Assembly (NCBI GenBank): GCA_964542425.1 | Contig: CAZIUB010000126.1 | Span: 1 to 64,000 of the forward strand | Length of the DNA stretch: 64,000 nucleotides | Source of the DNA: Dongia_A sp964542425 | GTDB lineage: Bacteria; Pseudomonadota; Alphaproteobacteria; Dongiales; Dongiaceae | Direction of reading: 5' to 3' | Shown here: positions 42,872 through 51,507 of the stretch, one piece after another | Numbering within the stretch: position 1 is the first letter of the stretch | Layout: each line of letters opens with the position of its first letter | The notes under the pieces: generated by a model | Database searches by the model: none | What the model saw: the letters and a program-made list of their open reading frames with translations, nothing else | What the model was told of the DNA's origin: nothing | Translations under genes and position numbers: made by a program

Positions 42872-43363
42872 CTAGGCAACCAGGGTGGCCTTGCGCTTCT
42901 GCCAGGAATCGAGCTTGTCGCGGGCGCCATTCCGGGCTGGATCCATCTGCTGGTCATGGTCCGGGCGTTTCGCGGTCAATTCGATGACATAGCCGTTGGG
43001 GTCGCGGAAATAGATCGAATCGATGAAGCCGTGATCCGAGATGCCGCGCGGGGCCATGCCGGCTTCCCTGCCCTTGGCCAGCATCCGGCGCAGGTTCTCA
43101 GGCGTCACCTCAAGCGCGATGTGGAGGTCGTAATCGTGCTGGTCCTTGAATTCGAAGGGGGAATCGGGGGCCTCGAAGAAGGCCAGATAGGAGCCGTCGT
43201 CGAGCCGGTAGAACGTATGCAGCGCGTCGGTCGCCCGGCCGCTCTTGGTCTCCTTGATCTCGAGCGTGCCCGACAAGGGCAGGCCAAGGAAATCCTCGTA
43301 GAAGCGCCGCGTCTCCTCGGAATCGCGGCAGCGATAGGCGTTGTGGTGCAAGCCCTTGATCAT
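42872..43363 (-). CDS. Glyoxalase/bleomycin-resistance/dioxygenase (VOC) superfamily protein
   Basis: A 163-residue VOC-fold protein with two beta-alpha-beta modules. GLHHNAYRCRDSEETRRFYED starts the first module with a metal-ligand His, EIKETKSGRATDALHTFY follows, and DHGFIDSIYFRDPNGYVIEL ends the second with the usual ligand Glu. The substrate is unknown. It lies 10 bp downstream of a GST gene on the same strand, which suggests joint detoxification or catabolism. Confidence 0.85.
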   Translation of the reverse strand: MIKGLHHNAYRCRDSEETRRFYEDFLGLPLSGTLEIKETKSGRATDALHTFYRLDDGSYLAFFEAPDSPFEFKDQHDYDLHIALEVTPENLRRMLAKGREAGMAPRGISDHGFIDSIYFRDPNGYVIELTAKRPDHDQQMDPARNGARDKLDSWQKRKATLVA

Positions 43364-43373
43364 GGCGCCCTCC

Positions 43374-44060
43374 TCACTTGCGCTGGGATTTCACGTGCGC
43401 GATGTAGCCCCGCACGTCGCCCGCGGGCTCGGCATAGGCGGCACCCAGCGCTTTTTCCATCCCCGCCATATAGCCTGCCATCCAGGCTGGGGCCGCGTAA
43501 TCGATCACGGCCAGGAATTCGAGCGTGCTCGCCAGGCGAATGTCGGCGATCGAGGGCGCATCGCCGCCGATGAACTTGTTGCCGTCGATGAAGAAGGAAT
43601 GGAAGACCTCGAGCGGCTCGGCGATCGCGTCGGCGGAGGCCTTCTGCGCCGCCTGCTTGGCGCCATCGTTGGCGTCGCTGGTGCCGACCTCGCCCGGGTA
43701 TTGCGGGAAACCCAGCGCCGGATAGGTTGCCCGCGCTACCAAAGGATAGAGCGTGCCGGTCGCGTAGAACATCGCGTTGTCGATCATGGCCCGGCGCGAG
43801 GGCTCGGTCGGGTAGAACTTGGAGAGGCCATGCTTGTTGCAGAGATACTGCATGATGGCGCAACTCTCCCACATGGCGCCCCGGGGCAGATCGGCGGCCT
43901 CCATCATCGGCGTCAGATGGGCCGGGCACTTGGCCAGGAATTCGGGCGAGCGGGTGTGGCCCCAGGAATCGGCCTCCGTGAAATCGAGGCCGGCGGCACG
44001 CACGAACACCCGAACCGCCATGTTGTTCACGCTGGGCTTCAGGATATTGAGCTTGACCAT
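43374..44060 (-). CDS. Glutathione S-transferase-like protein
   Basis: A 228-residue protein with a thioredoxin-like N-terminal domain (MVKLNILKPSVNNMAVRVFV, HLTPMMEAADLPRGAMWESCAIMQYL) and an all-helical C-terminal domain with the GST signature FIGGDAPSIADIRLASTLEF. The glutathione-contact Glu-Ser pair is in WESCAI. The N-terminal catalytic position reads PSVNN. ATG at 44060 was chosen; the longer frame to 44156 begins in the intergenic region. Likely cotranscribed with the VOC gene. Confidence 0.87.
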   Translation of the reverse strand: MVKLNILKPSVNNMAVRVFVRAAGLDFTEADSWGHTRSPEFLAKCPAHLTPMMEAADLPRGAMWESCAIMQYLCNKHGLSKFYPTEPSRRAMIDNAMFYATGTLYPLVARATYPALGFPQYPGEVGTSDANDGAKQAAQKASADAIAEPLEVFHSFFIDGNKFIGGDAPSIADIRLASTLEFLAVIDYAAPAWMAGYMAGMEKALGAAYAEPAGDVRGYIAHVKSQRK

Positions 44061-44256
44061 CGTCGGTTCCCTATCGGTTCGTCGTGTGTTTGGTTTGGCC
44101 GCGCGCGGGCGGTCATCGCCGCGAGCGCACACCGAGGTTTGCGAAGCTACGCCCACCCCAGGGGTGCTGGCAATAGCCCCGATCGGGCTGGGTTGGCGCG
44201 GCCTTGAAAAATCGCCGGTTGGGGACCCGGCAGTGGACCAGCGGCAAGGCGGCTGG

Positions 44257-44282
44257 ATCTAGCTTGTGCGATCACGCTAGAT
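44257..44282. promoter_or_regulatory. Near-perfect palindrome ahead of the restriction endonuclease gene
   Basis: ATCTAGC (44257-44263) and GCTAGAT (44276-44282) pair exactly, and inner GTG / CAC continue the symmetry with a two-base bulge. It ends 33 bp before the endonuclease start, so it may bind a regulator or fold in the 5' leader. The 255 bp gap 44061-44315 has no other evident feature. Confidence 0.4.
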
Positions 44283-44315
44283 TGGCAATACCTTCGATTC
44301 AATTGCGAGCCCACG

Positions 44316-45092
44316 ATGCGGCAGCCGGCTGGCGAGACCTTGGGACTTCAGCGCCTTCGGAAGCGGGGCTTTCAGGTCGAGTTCGTATCGCATGCGTGGC
44401 CGATTCTCTCGATCGATTTCCCGACCGCGCTTGACGAGCTTACAAACGTCCTCGCGAGCGTCGCAATGCCAGTGGACGAACTGGTCGGTTCGGGCGGTGG
44501 CGAAGCCAAGGGCACACAACGGCTCCGCCGGGCGCTCGCGGATAAGGGTTGGCGAAAGGCGAAGTTCGAGATCTCAAAAATCATCAATGGCGTTCGGATG
44601 GAATCGATCACTCACGAAATCGATCATGTGCGCGACGCCCCGGATCACGGCAGCCTCGCCCTGGAAATCGAATGGAATAACAAGGATCCATTTTTCGACC
44701 GCGATCTGGAGAATTTCCAACGCCTCCATGCGGAAGGCGCGATCTCGGTCGGGATCATTGTGACGCGAGGCCAGTCGCTGCAAGACGAGTTACGGTCGCT
44801 GGTTCTGCGATACGCAACGCAACATAGAATCAGCTCGATTGAAGACCTGGCGAAGCATGGATTGAACCCGACGCCCCGGCAGGTGAAGGAAATTCAGGCC
44901 CGCGCCCATCGGCGAGACAAACCGGTCCCCTTCGCCGAGGCCTGGGCGACAAATTTTGTCGCCGACAAATTCGGCGCCGCTACCACGCATTGGGAGAAGC
45001 TAATGGACCGCATCAAGCGCGGCGTCGGGAACCCCTGCCCCCTGATGCTTGTTGGCCTGCCGGCCTCGATCGTTACATTCGCCAAGAGTTGA
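44316..45092 (+). CDS. BglII/BstYI-type type II restriction endonuclease
   Basis: A 258-residue protein resembling the BglII/BstYI endonuclease family. The catalytic block is ITHEIDHVRD followed by ALEIEWNNKDPFFDRDLENF, where Asp, Glu-x-Glu and the conserved NKDPFFDRDLxxF are family hallmarks. KGWRKAKFEISKIINGVRME is the conserved segment before it. The family cuts AGATCT or RGATCY; specificity here is unknown. A MT-A70-type methyltransferase gene is convergent, 15 bp beyond the stop, making a compact restriction-modification unit. Confidence 0.82.
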   Translation: MRQPAGETLGLQRLRKRGFQVEFVSHAWPILSIDFPTALDELTNVLASVAMPVDELVGSGGGEAKGTQRLRRALADKGWRKAKFEISKIINGVRMESITHEIDHVRDAPDHGSLALEIEWNNKDPFFDRDLENFQRLHAEGAISVGIIVTRGQSLQDELRSLVLRYATQHRISSIEDLAKHGLNPTPRQVKEIQARAHRRDKPVPFAEAWATNFVADKFGAATTHWEKLMDRIKRGVGNPCPLMLVGLPASIVTFAKS

Positions 45093-45107
45093 AGTTGCCG
45101 CAGCGAA

Positions 45108-45755
45108 CTAGGGCAATAAACCTTCGGCGGGAACAACCAAGCTCGAATTGTAGCCGTAAGTCGGCCAGTCCGGCGAATAAGACTCGTCGGCCTGATTTCC
45201 CCAGGACACCCAATTGCTTCGCTTGCCTCGCGCGAACAGCTCAAGATACGGGCCGTGCGAGCACTCCTCGATGATTCGGTATTGCTCGTCCGGTTTGCGG
45301 CTATGCTCGCGCTTTCGGGTTGCAAGAAGGTTGACCTGACGGCGACCGGCCGCCCGCGTCCGGGCACTGGGACCGCGAACTCCAAACAACAGCAGTTCGG
45401 TCACGTTGCGGAAATAAAACCCGACGCCCCGCCCGTCGCTGCCGCCGTCCTTTCGGATTTTGTGCCAAACAATGTTCGATTTGTACTTGAAGCCCCACGC
45501 CGCCATCACCGAAAGGCCCTCCGGCAACATCGCATTTGGGACCCAGAGGTAGAGATGGCTGGTTAGGGTGGCGAACGCGCCAACGGGCAAGGCTCGAATG
45601 TCGTCCAGTGTCATCGTTCCGTAACGGCTCAAGCGGCGATGCTCGGGCGCGACCTTTCCCGTACGATTCTGGAACTGCCAGGGCGGATCGGCGAGAATGG
45701 TTGCGAACCGGAGGCCATCGAATTCCTTAAGAAGGGTGTCCCCGAACAGCGGCAT
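45108..45755 (-). CDS. MT-A70-family DNA adenine-N6 methyltransferase
   Basis: A 215-residue methyltransferase. The catalytic motif DPPWQF is at about residues 23-28 (ATILADPPWQFQNRTGK), followed by LPVGAFATLTSHLYLWVPNA and GFKYKSNIVWHKIRKDGG, and the SAM-binding end in GPYLELFARGKRSNWVSWGNQ. In type II systems this family methylates adenine within the site cut by the partner enzyme. It is convergent with the BglII-type endonuclease and probably protects against it. A promoter-like sequence with perfect TTGACA lies 43-71 bp upstream. Confidence 0.88.
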   Translation of the reverse strand: MPLFGDTLLKEFDGLRFATILADPPWQFQNRTGKVAPEHRRLSRYGTMTLDDIRALPVGAFATLTSHLYLWVPNAMLPEGLSVMAAWGFKYKSNIVWHKIRKDGGSDGRGVGFYFRNVTELLLFGVRGPSARTRAAGRRQVNLLATRKREHSRKPDEQYRIIEECSHGPYLELFARGKRSNWVSWGNQADESYSPDWPTYGYNSSLVVPAEGLLP

Positions 45756-45797
45756 ATCGATTGCCTCCGAAAAGTGTTCTCTTTTTGTACACCTTCG

Positions 45798-45826
45798 CTT
45801 CTATTGCGATTGGCGTGTCATGTCAA
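45798..45826 (-). promoter_or_regulatory. Candidate sigma-70 promoter of the methyltransferase gene
   Basis: On the minus strand TTGACA (45821-45826) and TAGAAG (45798-45803) are 17 bases apart. The -35 is perfect, the -10 weaker. The region is AT-rich compared with its surroundings. Confidence 0.4.
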
Positions 45827-45923
45827 GGGTTTGGTTCAAGTTCGAAGGGCAAACGGCCGATTTCCAGGCTGCCGTCTGACCGAGGCTCGACAAGGCCTAA
45901 GGCGCGGCCGAATACAGCGTCCG

Positions 45924-47105
45924 TTATTTCGGCCCAACCGGCTGGAAGAATCGCCTTTTGACCACCCGGCAACGGACCATGGAGCGCTCGATCTTGTGTT
46001 CCTTGCCATACCAGATCTCGACCCACAATTCGGTCCCCGGATTGGCGTGGGCGGAAGGCAGGCGGCCATAGGCGATGTTCTTTTTCAGGGTCGGCGACCA
46101 GATGGCCGAGGTGGTAATACCGATTTCTCGTCCGCCAGCCTTGTCGGCGTAGAGGAAGGAATTGGGCGCGGGCTTGCGGCCCTCGATCTCGAGCCCGACC
46201 AGGACGTGGCGGGAGAGGCCTTGGGTTTTCTCGCGGGCGAGCGCGCGCTTGCCGACGAAATAGGCGGATTTATCCAGATGCACGGCCCAGCCGATGCCGC
46301 ATTCGAAGGGCGAGGTGCGGGCACTGGGCCGGAGCGCATGCAGGGCGCCCGAATAATCGGCATCGATCAGCAAGTATCCGGCCTCGATGCGGGCGATTTC
46401 GAGCGCGCGGGCGCCGATGGGCGCGATCTTGCGCATCGCGCCCGCGGCGAAGAGCTTGTCCCACAGCCAACCGGCATGCTCGGGCCGGGTCCATAATTCG
46501 AAGCCGAGATCGCCGGTGAAGCCGACGCGCGCCAGCCGCAGCCACCCCGGCCCGAGATTGAATTCGTGGATCCCGAAGCGCGGCATTTGGCCGGCGGCGG
46601 GGATGCCCATCTCAGAGAGGATCGAGGCCGACATCGGCCCCTGCAGCGATAGCCCGCACAAAGAATGCGTCCATTCCTCGATCTGGACCTGAAAGCCATA
46701 GGCGACCTGGTCCAGCCAATGCAGCTGGTCCTTGGCCGCGTTCAGGAGGAATTCGTTATCGCCCAAGCGAAACAGCGTCCCCTCCTCCACCATCATGCCC
46801 TGGTCTTCGCACCAGGCGGTATAGAAGGCGTTGCCGGGACGGACCTTGGTCACGTCGCGGGTGACCAGATGATCGACGAAGCGGGCCGCGTCACGCCCCC
46901 GGATCAGGTACTTGATGAGGGGCGAGACGTCGTAGACCGAGGCGCCATTGCGGATCGCGAAATATTCCGATTGCACGGATTCGAATTTGGCCGGCGAGAA
47001 ATGGCCGGCCCAGCGGATCCAGGAATCGGCCTCGATCAAGGCCGCGATCCGATCATGGAACGGCGACTTTTCCAGGAAGGGCTTGACCAGAAGGGAAAAG
47101 CTCAT
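45924..47105 (-). CDS. GcvT-like aminomethyltransferase family protein
   Basis: A 393-residue folate-binding protein of the glycine-cleavage T-protein/dimethylglycine-demethylase family. SEYFAIRNGASVYDVSPLIKYLIRGRDA is the typical N-terminal block, CGLSLQGPMSASIL and RVGFTGDLGFELW the central folate-binding parts, and ARIEAGYLLIDADYSG with the C-terminal barrel closes it. It could demethylate a small methylated amine or acid, giving methylene-tetrahydrofolate. It is last in an operon behind two FAD oxidoreductases and overlaps the previous gene by ATGA. Substrate unknown. Confidence 0.85.
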   Translation of the reverse strand: MSFSLLVKPFLEKSPFHDRIAALIEADSWIRWAGHFSPAKFESVQSEYFAIRNGASVYDVSPLIKYLIRGRDAARFVDHLVTRDVTKVRPGNAFYTAWCEDQGMMVEEGTLFRLGDNEFLLNAAKDQLHWLDQVAYGFQVQIEEWTHSLCGLSLQGPMSASILSEMGIPAAGQMPRFGIHEFNLGPGWLRLARVGFTGDLGFELWTRPEHAGWLWDKLFAAGAMRKIAPIGARALEIARIEAGYLLIDADYSGALHALRPSARTSPFECGIGWAVHLDKSAYFVGKRALAREKTQGLSRHVLVGLEIEGRKPAPNSFLYADKAGGREIGITTSAIWSPTLKKNIAYGRLPSAHANPGTELWVEIWYGKEHKIERSMVRCRVVKRRFFQPVGPK

Positions 47106-48685
47106 GGGGCGCTCCCCTTGCCCCGAGCGCGGTCCTTGAGGATTTCGCGCGCCGCGTTGGCGCCGGGCTGGCCGGTCAGATTGCCGCCGGGATGGGCGCC
47201 CGCGCCGCACAGATAAACGCCCGGCACCGGCATCCGATATTGCTGGAAGCCCGGAACCGGGCGCAGCAGGAACACCTGGTCGAGTGTTACCTCGCCATGA
47301 TGCCATTGGCCGCCGGTCATGCCGTATTCCCGCTCGAGATCGTGCGGGATGAGGATTTCGCTGGCGATGATGCGCGAGGCAAGGTCAGGCGCGAGGCCCG
47401 CGAGGGCATCGATCACGCGGCTCCCCAATTGGTCGCGCGCCTCGTCCGGCGTCGCGCCCTTAAGCCGATAGGGCGCGTACTGGGCGATGATCGAGGCCAC
47501 ATGCTTGCCAGCGGGCGCCAGGCCCGGATCGCCCAGGCTGGGAATGGTCAATTCGAGCGCCGGGTGATCGGCGACGCGGCCATATTTGGCGCAATCATAG
47601 GCGCGCTCCACGTAATCGATCCCGGGTGCCAGCAAGGCGCGCCCGGTCAATCGATCCCAGCCCGCGGGCAGCCCGTCCAGCGCCAGATGCACCTTGGCCG
47701 CGCAGCCATTCATGCGCAGATGGCGCAGGCGATGGACGAATTGCGCGTCGAGCGCGCCGGCACCGATGAGATCGAACGCGGTTCTGACCGGATCGAGATT
47801 GGAGACCACAATGTCGGCGCGGATCTCCTCGCCCGATCTTAAGGTTACGCCGGCCGCCTGGTCGCGCTCTATCAGGATGCGCGCGACCGGGGCCTCGATG
47901 CGGACCGTGGCCCCCGCCGCCTCGGCCGATTTCCTCAGCGTCTCGCTTAAGGCGCCCATGCCGCCTTTGGGCAAGGCCTGGAACCCGAGCGGGCGCCCGC
48001 GCCAAGGTGCCATGCGGTAGAGAAGATTGAACACGGTCGAGGGCGAGCGCGGCCCAAGCGCCAAACCAAGGACACCGTCCCAGGCAAGAAGGCCCTTGAT
48101 GGGGTCGCTTTCGAATGCCTCGTTCGCCAGATCGGCCACGTTCATGGCGATGATGCGGGTCAGCTCCAGCATGTCCTTGCGGCCCAACCGGCGCAAGGAG
48201 AGCGCGAAGAAGCCGAGCGTCAGTTTCGCCTGCCAGTCGTTCCGCGCGAGATCGGGCCGGGGCGGGGTGCGGGCGGCGTAGCCGGACAAGGCGAAGGCCA
48301 ACTTGCTCCACCGCGCCATGGCGCGCGGGAAGGCATCGGCATCGGCGGGCGAGATCTTGGCAATCGAGGCATGCGTCGCGGCGACATCGGGCGTGATCTC
48401 GACGCGCCCGCCATCTCGGAGCAGAAGCGCGGTCGAGGCCAAGGCGGTCTTGAGATCGAGACCGAGATCCTTGGCGATCCTGGGTGAAAGCGGCGGCAGC
48501 AAATGCGCGACGCTCGAAACCCGGAAACCAGGCGCGAACTCGCGCGTGACCGCCGCCCCGCCGACAAGGGTAGAAGCCTCCAGCACCAGGACCTTCAATC
48601 CGGCGCGCGCCAGATAGAAGGCGGCGACGAGCCCGTTATGCCCGGCACCGACGATGAGGACGTCGTGCGAAGGTGCCACACTCAT
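47102..48685 (-). CDS. CrtI/phytoene-desaturase-like FAD oxidoreductase (second of two)
   Basis: A 527-residue flavoprotein. The dinucleotide-binding motif is VLIVGAGHNGLVAAFYLARA, followed by LVLEASTLVGGAAVTREFAPGF. The C-terminal FAD-binding stretch is GVYLCGAGAHPGGNLTGQPG, typical of the uncharacterised CrtI-like group sometimes called all-trans-retinol 13,14-reductase/PYROXD2-like, not carotenoid-cluster members. It overlaps its neighbours on both sides by 4 bp (ATGA), so three proteins are made from one message. No carotenoid genes are nearby. Confidence 0.85.
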   Translation of the reverse strand: MSVAPSHDVLIVGAGHNGLVAAFYLARAGLKVLVLEASTLVGGAAVTREFAPGFRVSSVAHLLPPLSPRIAKDLGLDLKTALASTALLLRDGGRVEITPDVAATHASIAKISPADADAFPRAMARWSKLAFALSGYAARTPPRPDLARNDWQAKLTLGFFALSLRRLGRKDMLELTRIIAMNVADLANEAFESDPIKGLLAWDGVLGLALGPRSPSTVFNLLYRMAPWRGRPLGFQALPKGGMGALSETLRKSAEAAGATVRIEAPVARILIERDQAAGVTLRSGEEIRADIVVSNLDPVRTAFDLIGAGALDAQFVHRLRHLRMNGCAAKVHLALDGLPAGWDRLTGRALLAPGIDYVERAYDCAKYGRVADHPALELTIPSLGDPGLAPAGKHVASIIAQYAPYRLKGATPDEARDQLGSRVIDALAGLAPDLASRIIASEILIPHDLEREYGMTGGQWHHGEVTLDQVFLLRPVPGFQQYRMPVPGVYLCGAGAHPGGNLTGQPGANAAREILKDRARGKGSAP

Positions 48686-50370
48686 GCAAGCACCCCGCGC
48701 TTGAAATCCTTGAGGATTTCACCGGCAGCGTTGGCGCCGGGAGCGCCCATGACTCCACCGCCGGGATGGGTCCCGGAGCCGCACATATAGAAGCCGTCGA
48801 AGGGTCCCCGGTACTGGCCGTAGCCCGGGAACGGCCGGTTGAACAGGAGCTGGTCGAGCGTCAGTTCGCCGTGGAAGATGTTGCCCTCGGTCAGCCCGAC
48901 CTCGTTCTCCAGATCCCAGGGGGTTCGGGTTTGCACATGCAGGATGAGGTCGCGAAAGCCGGGCGAACTTTCCTCAATGGTATCGAGCACGTCACGCTCG
49001 TATCGCGCCTTCAACGCGGGATCCCAAGGCCCCTCGGCCAGACCATAGGGAACGTACTGCACGAAGACCGACATGAAATGCCGGCCCGGCGGCGCCATGG
49101 TCGGATCGACGCTCGTTGGAATGACGCAATCCAGGAACGGGCGCCGGGACCAGCGCCCGTATTTGAAATCGTCGTAGGCGCGTTCGATGTAGTCGAAATC
49201 GCCGCCGATATCGATGGTGCCATAGGCGGCCTCCGCCGGCAGGCCGGAGAATCGCGGCAGGGCCGAGAGCGCGATGTTGAGCTTGCCCGAGGAGCCCCTA
49301 ATCTTGAAGTTGCGCGCATAGGCGTGGATGTCGGGGTCGATCGCATCGAGATCGGTCTTCTCGACCAGCTTCAGATAGGTGCGCTTGGGATCGGCGTTGG
49401 AGACGATGGCGCGCGCCATGATCTCCTCGCCAGACTTCAAGGCGACACCCACGGCCTTGCCGTCCTTGACGATCACCTTCTCGACCTCGGAATTGACGCG
49501 GATTTCGACGCCGGCCTCGGTCGCGGCACCCGCGATCGCCTTCGCGACCGAACCCATGCCCCCTTGCGCGAAGCCCCAGGCGCCGATCTGGCCGTCGACC
49601 TCGCCCATGTAATGATGCAACAGCACATAGGCCGTGCCCGGCGAATAGGGCCCGAGCGCGGTGCCGATGATCGAGGAGGCAGCCGACAGACCCTTCCACA
49701 GCGGATTCTCGAAATAAGAATCCAGGAAGTCGGCCACCGACATGTTCCAGAAGCGGATGATCTCGTACATCTGCCGTTCGCCCATGCGCGCAAACTCGCG
49801 ACCGATGCGCAGGAAGCCGTCGAGATCGGCGCGGCGGCCCCAAGGATTGATCCGGTTCTGGACGAAGGGGTTGAGGGCGGTCGGGTCGGGCGGCGTCATC
49901 ATCAGGAAACGCTTGATGAAGCGGCATTGGCGCCCGATCTCGGCGGCGTAATGCTCGTAGGCTTCGGCGTCGCGGATCGAATGGCGGCGAAGGGAGGCGC
50001 GGGTACGGTCGTGGTCGTTATAGGTGATGATGCCCTCGCCCGTGGTGCAGGGCGTGGCGTTGATCTCGTAGGGGATGATGCGCAGCCCATGGCGCGGCAG
50101 ATCGAGGAAACGCTGGATCTCCGGGCGCAATAGGCTGCACACATAGGAACAGGTGGAATAGGTGAAGCCGGGATAGATCTCTTCCGACATGGCGGCGCCG
50201 CCAACTTTCTCGCGCCGCTCCAGCACCAGGACCTTCAGCTTGTCACGGCCTTTGGCCTCGCCCCCCATCGCCAGATAGGCGGCACAAGTGAGCCCGTTAT
50301 GGCCGCCACCGATGATAATCGCGTCGTAGGTTCGGCCTTTGGGTGAAATCGCGGGGCTTCCGGGGGGCAT
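48682..50370 (-). CDS. CrtI/phytoene-desaturase-like FAD oxidoreductase (first of two)
   Basis: A 562-residue paralogue of the next gene. FAD binding is at AIIIGGGHNGLTCAAYLAMG, then LVLERREKVGGAAMSEEIYP. The C-terminal motif is GFYMCGSGTHPGGGVMGAPG. The middle contains DFLDSYFENPLWKGL and GGMGSVAKAIAGAA, as in the paralogue. ATG at 50370 (MPPGSPAISPKG) was chosen because the upstream frame is only antisense-like to the divergent region. It is the first gene of the operon; the start is 166 bp from the divergent amidinotransferase-fold gene. Confidence 0.86.
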   Translation of the reverse strand: MPPGSPAISPKGRTYDAIIIGGGHNGLTCAAYLAMGGEAKGRDKLKVLVLERREKVGGAAMSEEIYPGFTYSTCSYVCSLLRPEIQRFLDLPRHGLRIIPYEINATPCTTGEGIITYNDHDRTRASLRRHSIRDAEAYEHYAAEIGRQCRFIKRFLMMTPPDPTALNPFVQNRINPWGRRADLDGFLRIGREFARMGERQMYEIIRFWNMSVADFLDSYFENPLWKGLSAASSIIGTALGPYSPGTAYVLLHHYMGEVDGQIGAWGFAQGGMGSVAKAIAGAATEAGVEIRVNSEVEKVIVKDGKAVGVALKSGEEIMARAIVSNADPKRTYLKLVEKTDLDAIDPDIHAYARNFKIRGSSGKLNIALSALPRFSGLPAEAAYGTIDIGGDFDYIERAYDDFKYGRWSRRPFLDCVIPTSVDPTMAPPGRHFMSVFVQYVPYGLAEGPWDPALKARYERDVLDTIEESSPGFRDLILHVQTRTPWDLENEVGLTEGNIFHGELTLDQLLFNRPFPGYGQYRGPFDGFYMCGSGTHPGGGVMGAPGANAAGEILKDFKRGVLA

Positions 50371-50536
50371 GGGTTCCCTTGTCGCTGGGCGGAGCATAGC
50401 AGGGCGCGAGTGCCGGCGCCAAGCGCGCAGGAACCGGTCGGCCAAGCGGCCCGGAGAACTTGCCGCTTTGATGAGGCTGGCGCTGGTGTATGCTGCCGAT
50501 CCACGAAAGCTCCTTGTCCGATTGGAGAGACACCTC

Positions 50537-51472
50537 ATGAACGCGCCCTTTGCCAGTGGCCATAGCGACAATTTCAGCCTGCAGCGACGCCTCGCCGATG
50601 GCGGCACGCCCGAATTGAACGATTGGGGCTGCAAGTCGGAATATGGGGTGTTGAGCGACGTGCTCCTGGGACAGCCGGATCATTTGAAGCACCTCTCGAC
50701 CTCGTCCTTGTCGCGCAAATATCTGCGCGACGCGCCCTGCGATATCGCGGTCGCGAAAAAGCAGCACGCTTCCCTCGTCGCGGCCTACGAGCATTTCGGG
50801 GTCAAGGTGCATTACCACCTCTTGGACCCTAACTTGCCGATGCAGGTCTACACCCGCGATTCCTCGTTCATGACGCCCTATGGCGCGGTCATCACCGCGA
50901 TGGCCCATTGGTGGCGCCGGGGCGAGAATTACGCCGCCATCCGCACCTATCAGTCGCTCGGCATCCCGATCTACGAGATGGTGACGGCCGGCGCCTTCGA
51001 GGGCGGCGATTTCGACATCATCGAGCCGGGCTGCGTGCTCATCGGGTGCGGGGGCGAGCGCACCCAGGACGAGGCCGCGCGCCAGGTCAAATCCTGGTTC
51101 GACAAGGAGGGCTGGGAGACGAGGCTTACCTATTTCGATCCCTTCTTCGTGCATATCGATCTGATGGTGGTGATGATCGCCGAGAAGCTGGCGGCCGTTT
51201 GCCTGGAGACGACGGCGCCCGACCTGGTCACTTGGCTCAAGGACAAAAGAATCGAGATCATCCCGGTCCCCTATCAGGACACGGTGACGCTGGGGTGCAA
51301 TGTGATGTCCTTGGGCAAGGACCGGGTGATCGCGCCCCGCCACAGCCGCACCCTCATCCTTGAATTGAAGGCGCGTGGCTTCGAGGTCGCGGAAGTGGAC
51401 ATGAGCGAGATTTCCAAGACCGGCGGCGGCATCCATTGCATGGCCCAGGCCTTGCGGCGGGAAGAGGCATAG
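50537..51472 (+). CDS. Amidinotransferase-fold hydrolase (dimethylargininase / arginine-deiminase-like)
   Basis: A 311-residue member of the pentein fold. The N-terminus carries SEYGVLSDVLLGQPDHL, the substrate site MQVYTRDSSFMTPYG and EGGDFDIIEPGCVLIG. The catalytic His is in FFVHIDLMVVM and the nucleophilic Cys in TGGGIHCMAQALRRE, so the active site is complete, unlike the agmatine-deiminase-fold protein at 21123-22157. Closest recalled activity is dimethylarginine or arginine hydrolysis to citrulline. GGAGAG lies before the ATG at 50537. It is divergent from the FAD-oxidoreductase operon. Confidence 0.85.
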   Translation: MNAPFASGHSDNFSLQRRLADGGTPELNDWGCKSEYGVLSDVLLGQPDHLKHLSTSSLSRKYLRDAPCDIAVAKKQHASLVAAYEHFGVKVHYHLLDPNLPMQVYTRDSSFMTPYGAVITAMAHWWRRGENYAAIRTYQSLGIPIYEMVTAGAFEGGDFDIIEPGCVLIGCGGERTQDEAARQVKSWFDKEGWETRLTYFDPFFVHIDLMVVMIAEKLAAVCLETTAPDLVTWLKDKRIEIIPVPYQDTVTLGCNVMSLGKDRVIAPRHSRTLILELKARGFEVAEVDMSEISKTGGGIHCMAQALRREEA

Positions 51473-51507
51473 GGCGCTTCGGGATAGGATAGCGGTGGGC
51501 GCCGGTA

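Noticed and set aside
48673..50133. 486-codon plus-strand frame over the FAD oxidoreductase
   Set aside because: Antisense shadow; the minus strand holds a complete flavoprotein with FAD motifs.
47102..50370. Carotenoid desaturase assignment for the two CrtI-like proteins
   Set aside because: No phytoene synthase or other carotenoid genes are nearby, and the linkage to a GcvT-like gene points elsewhere.
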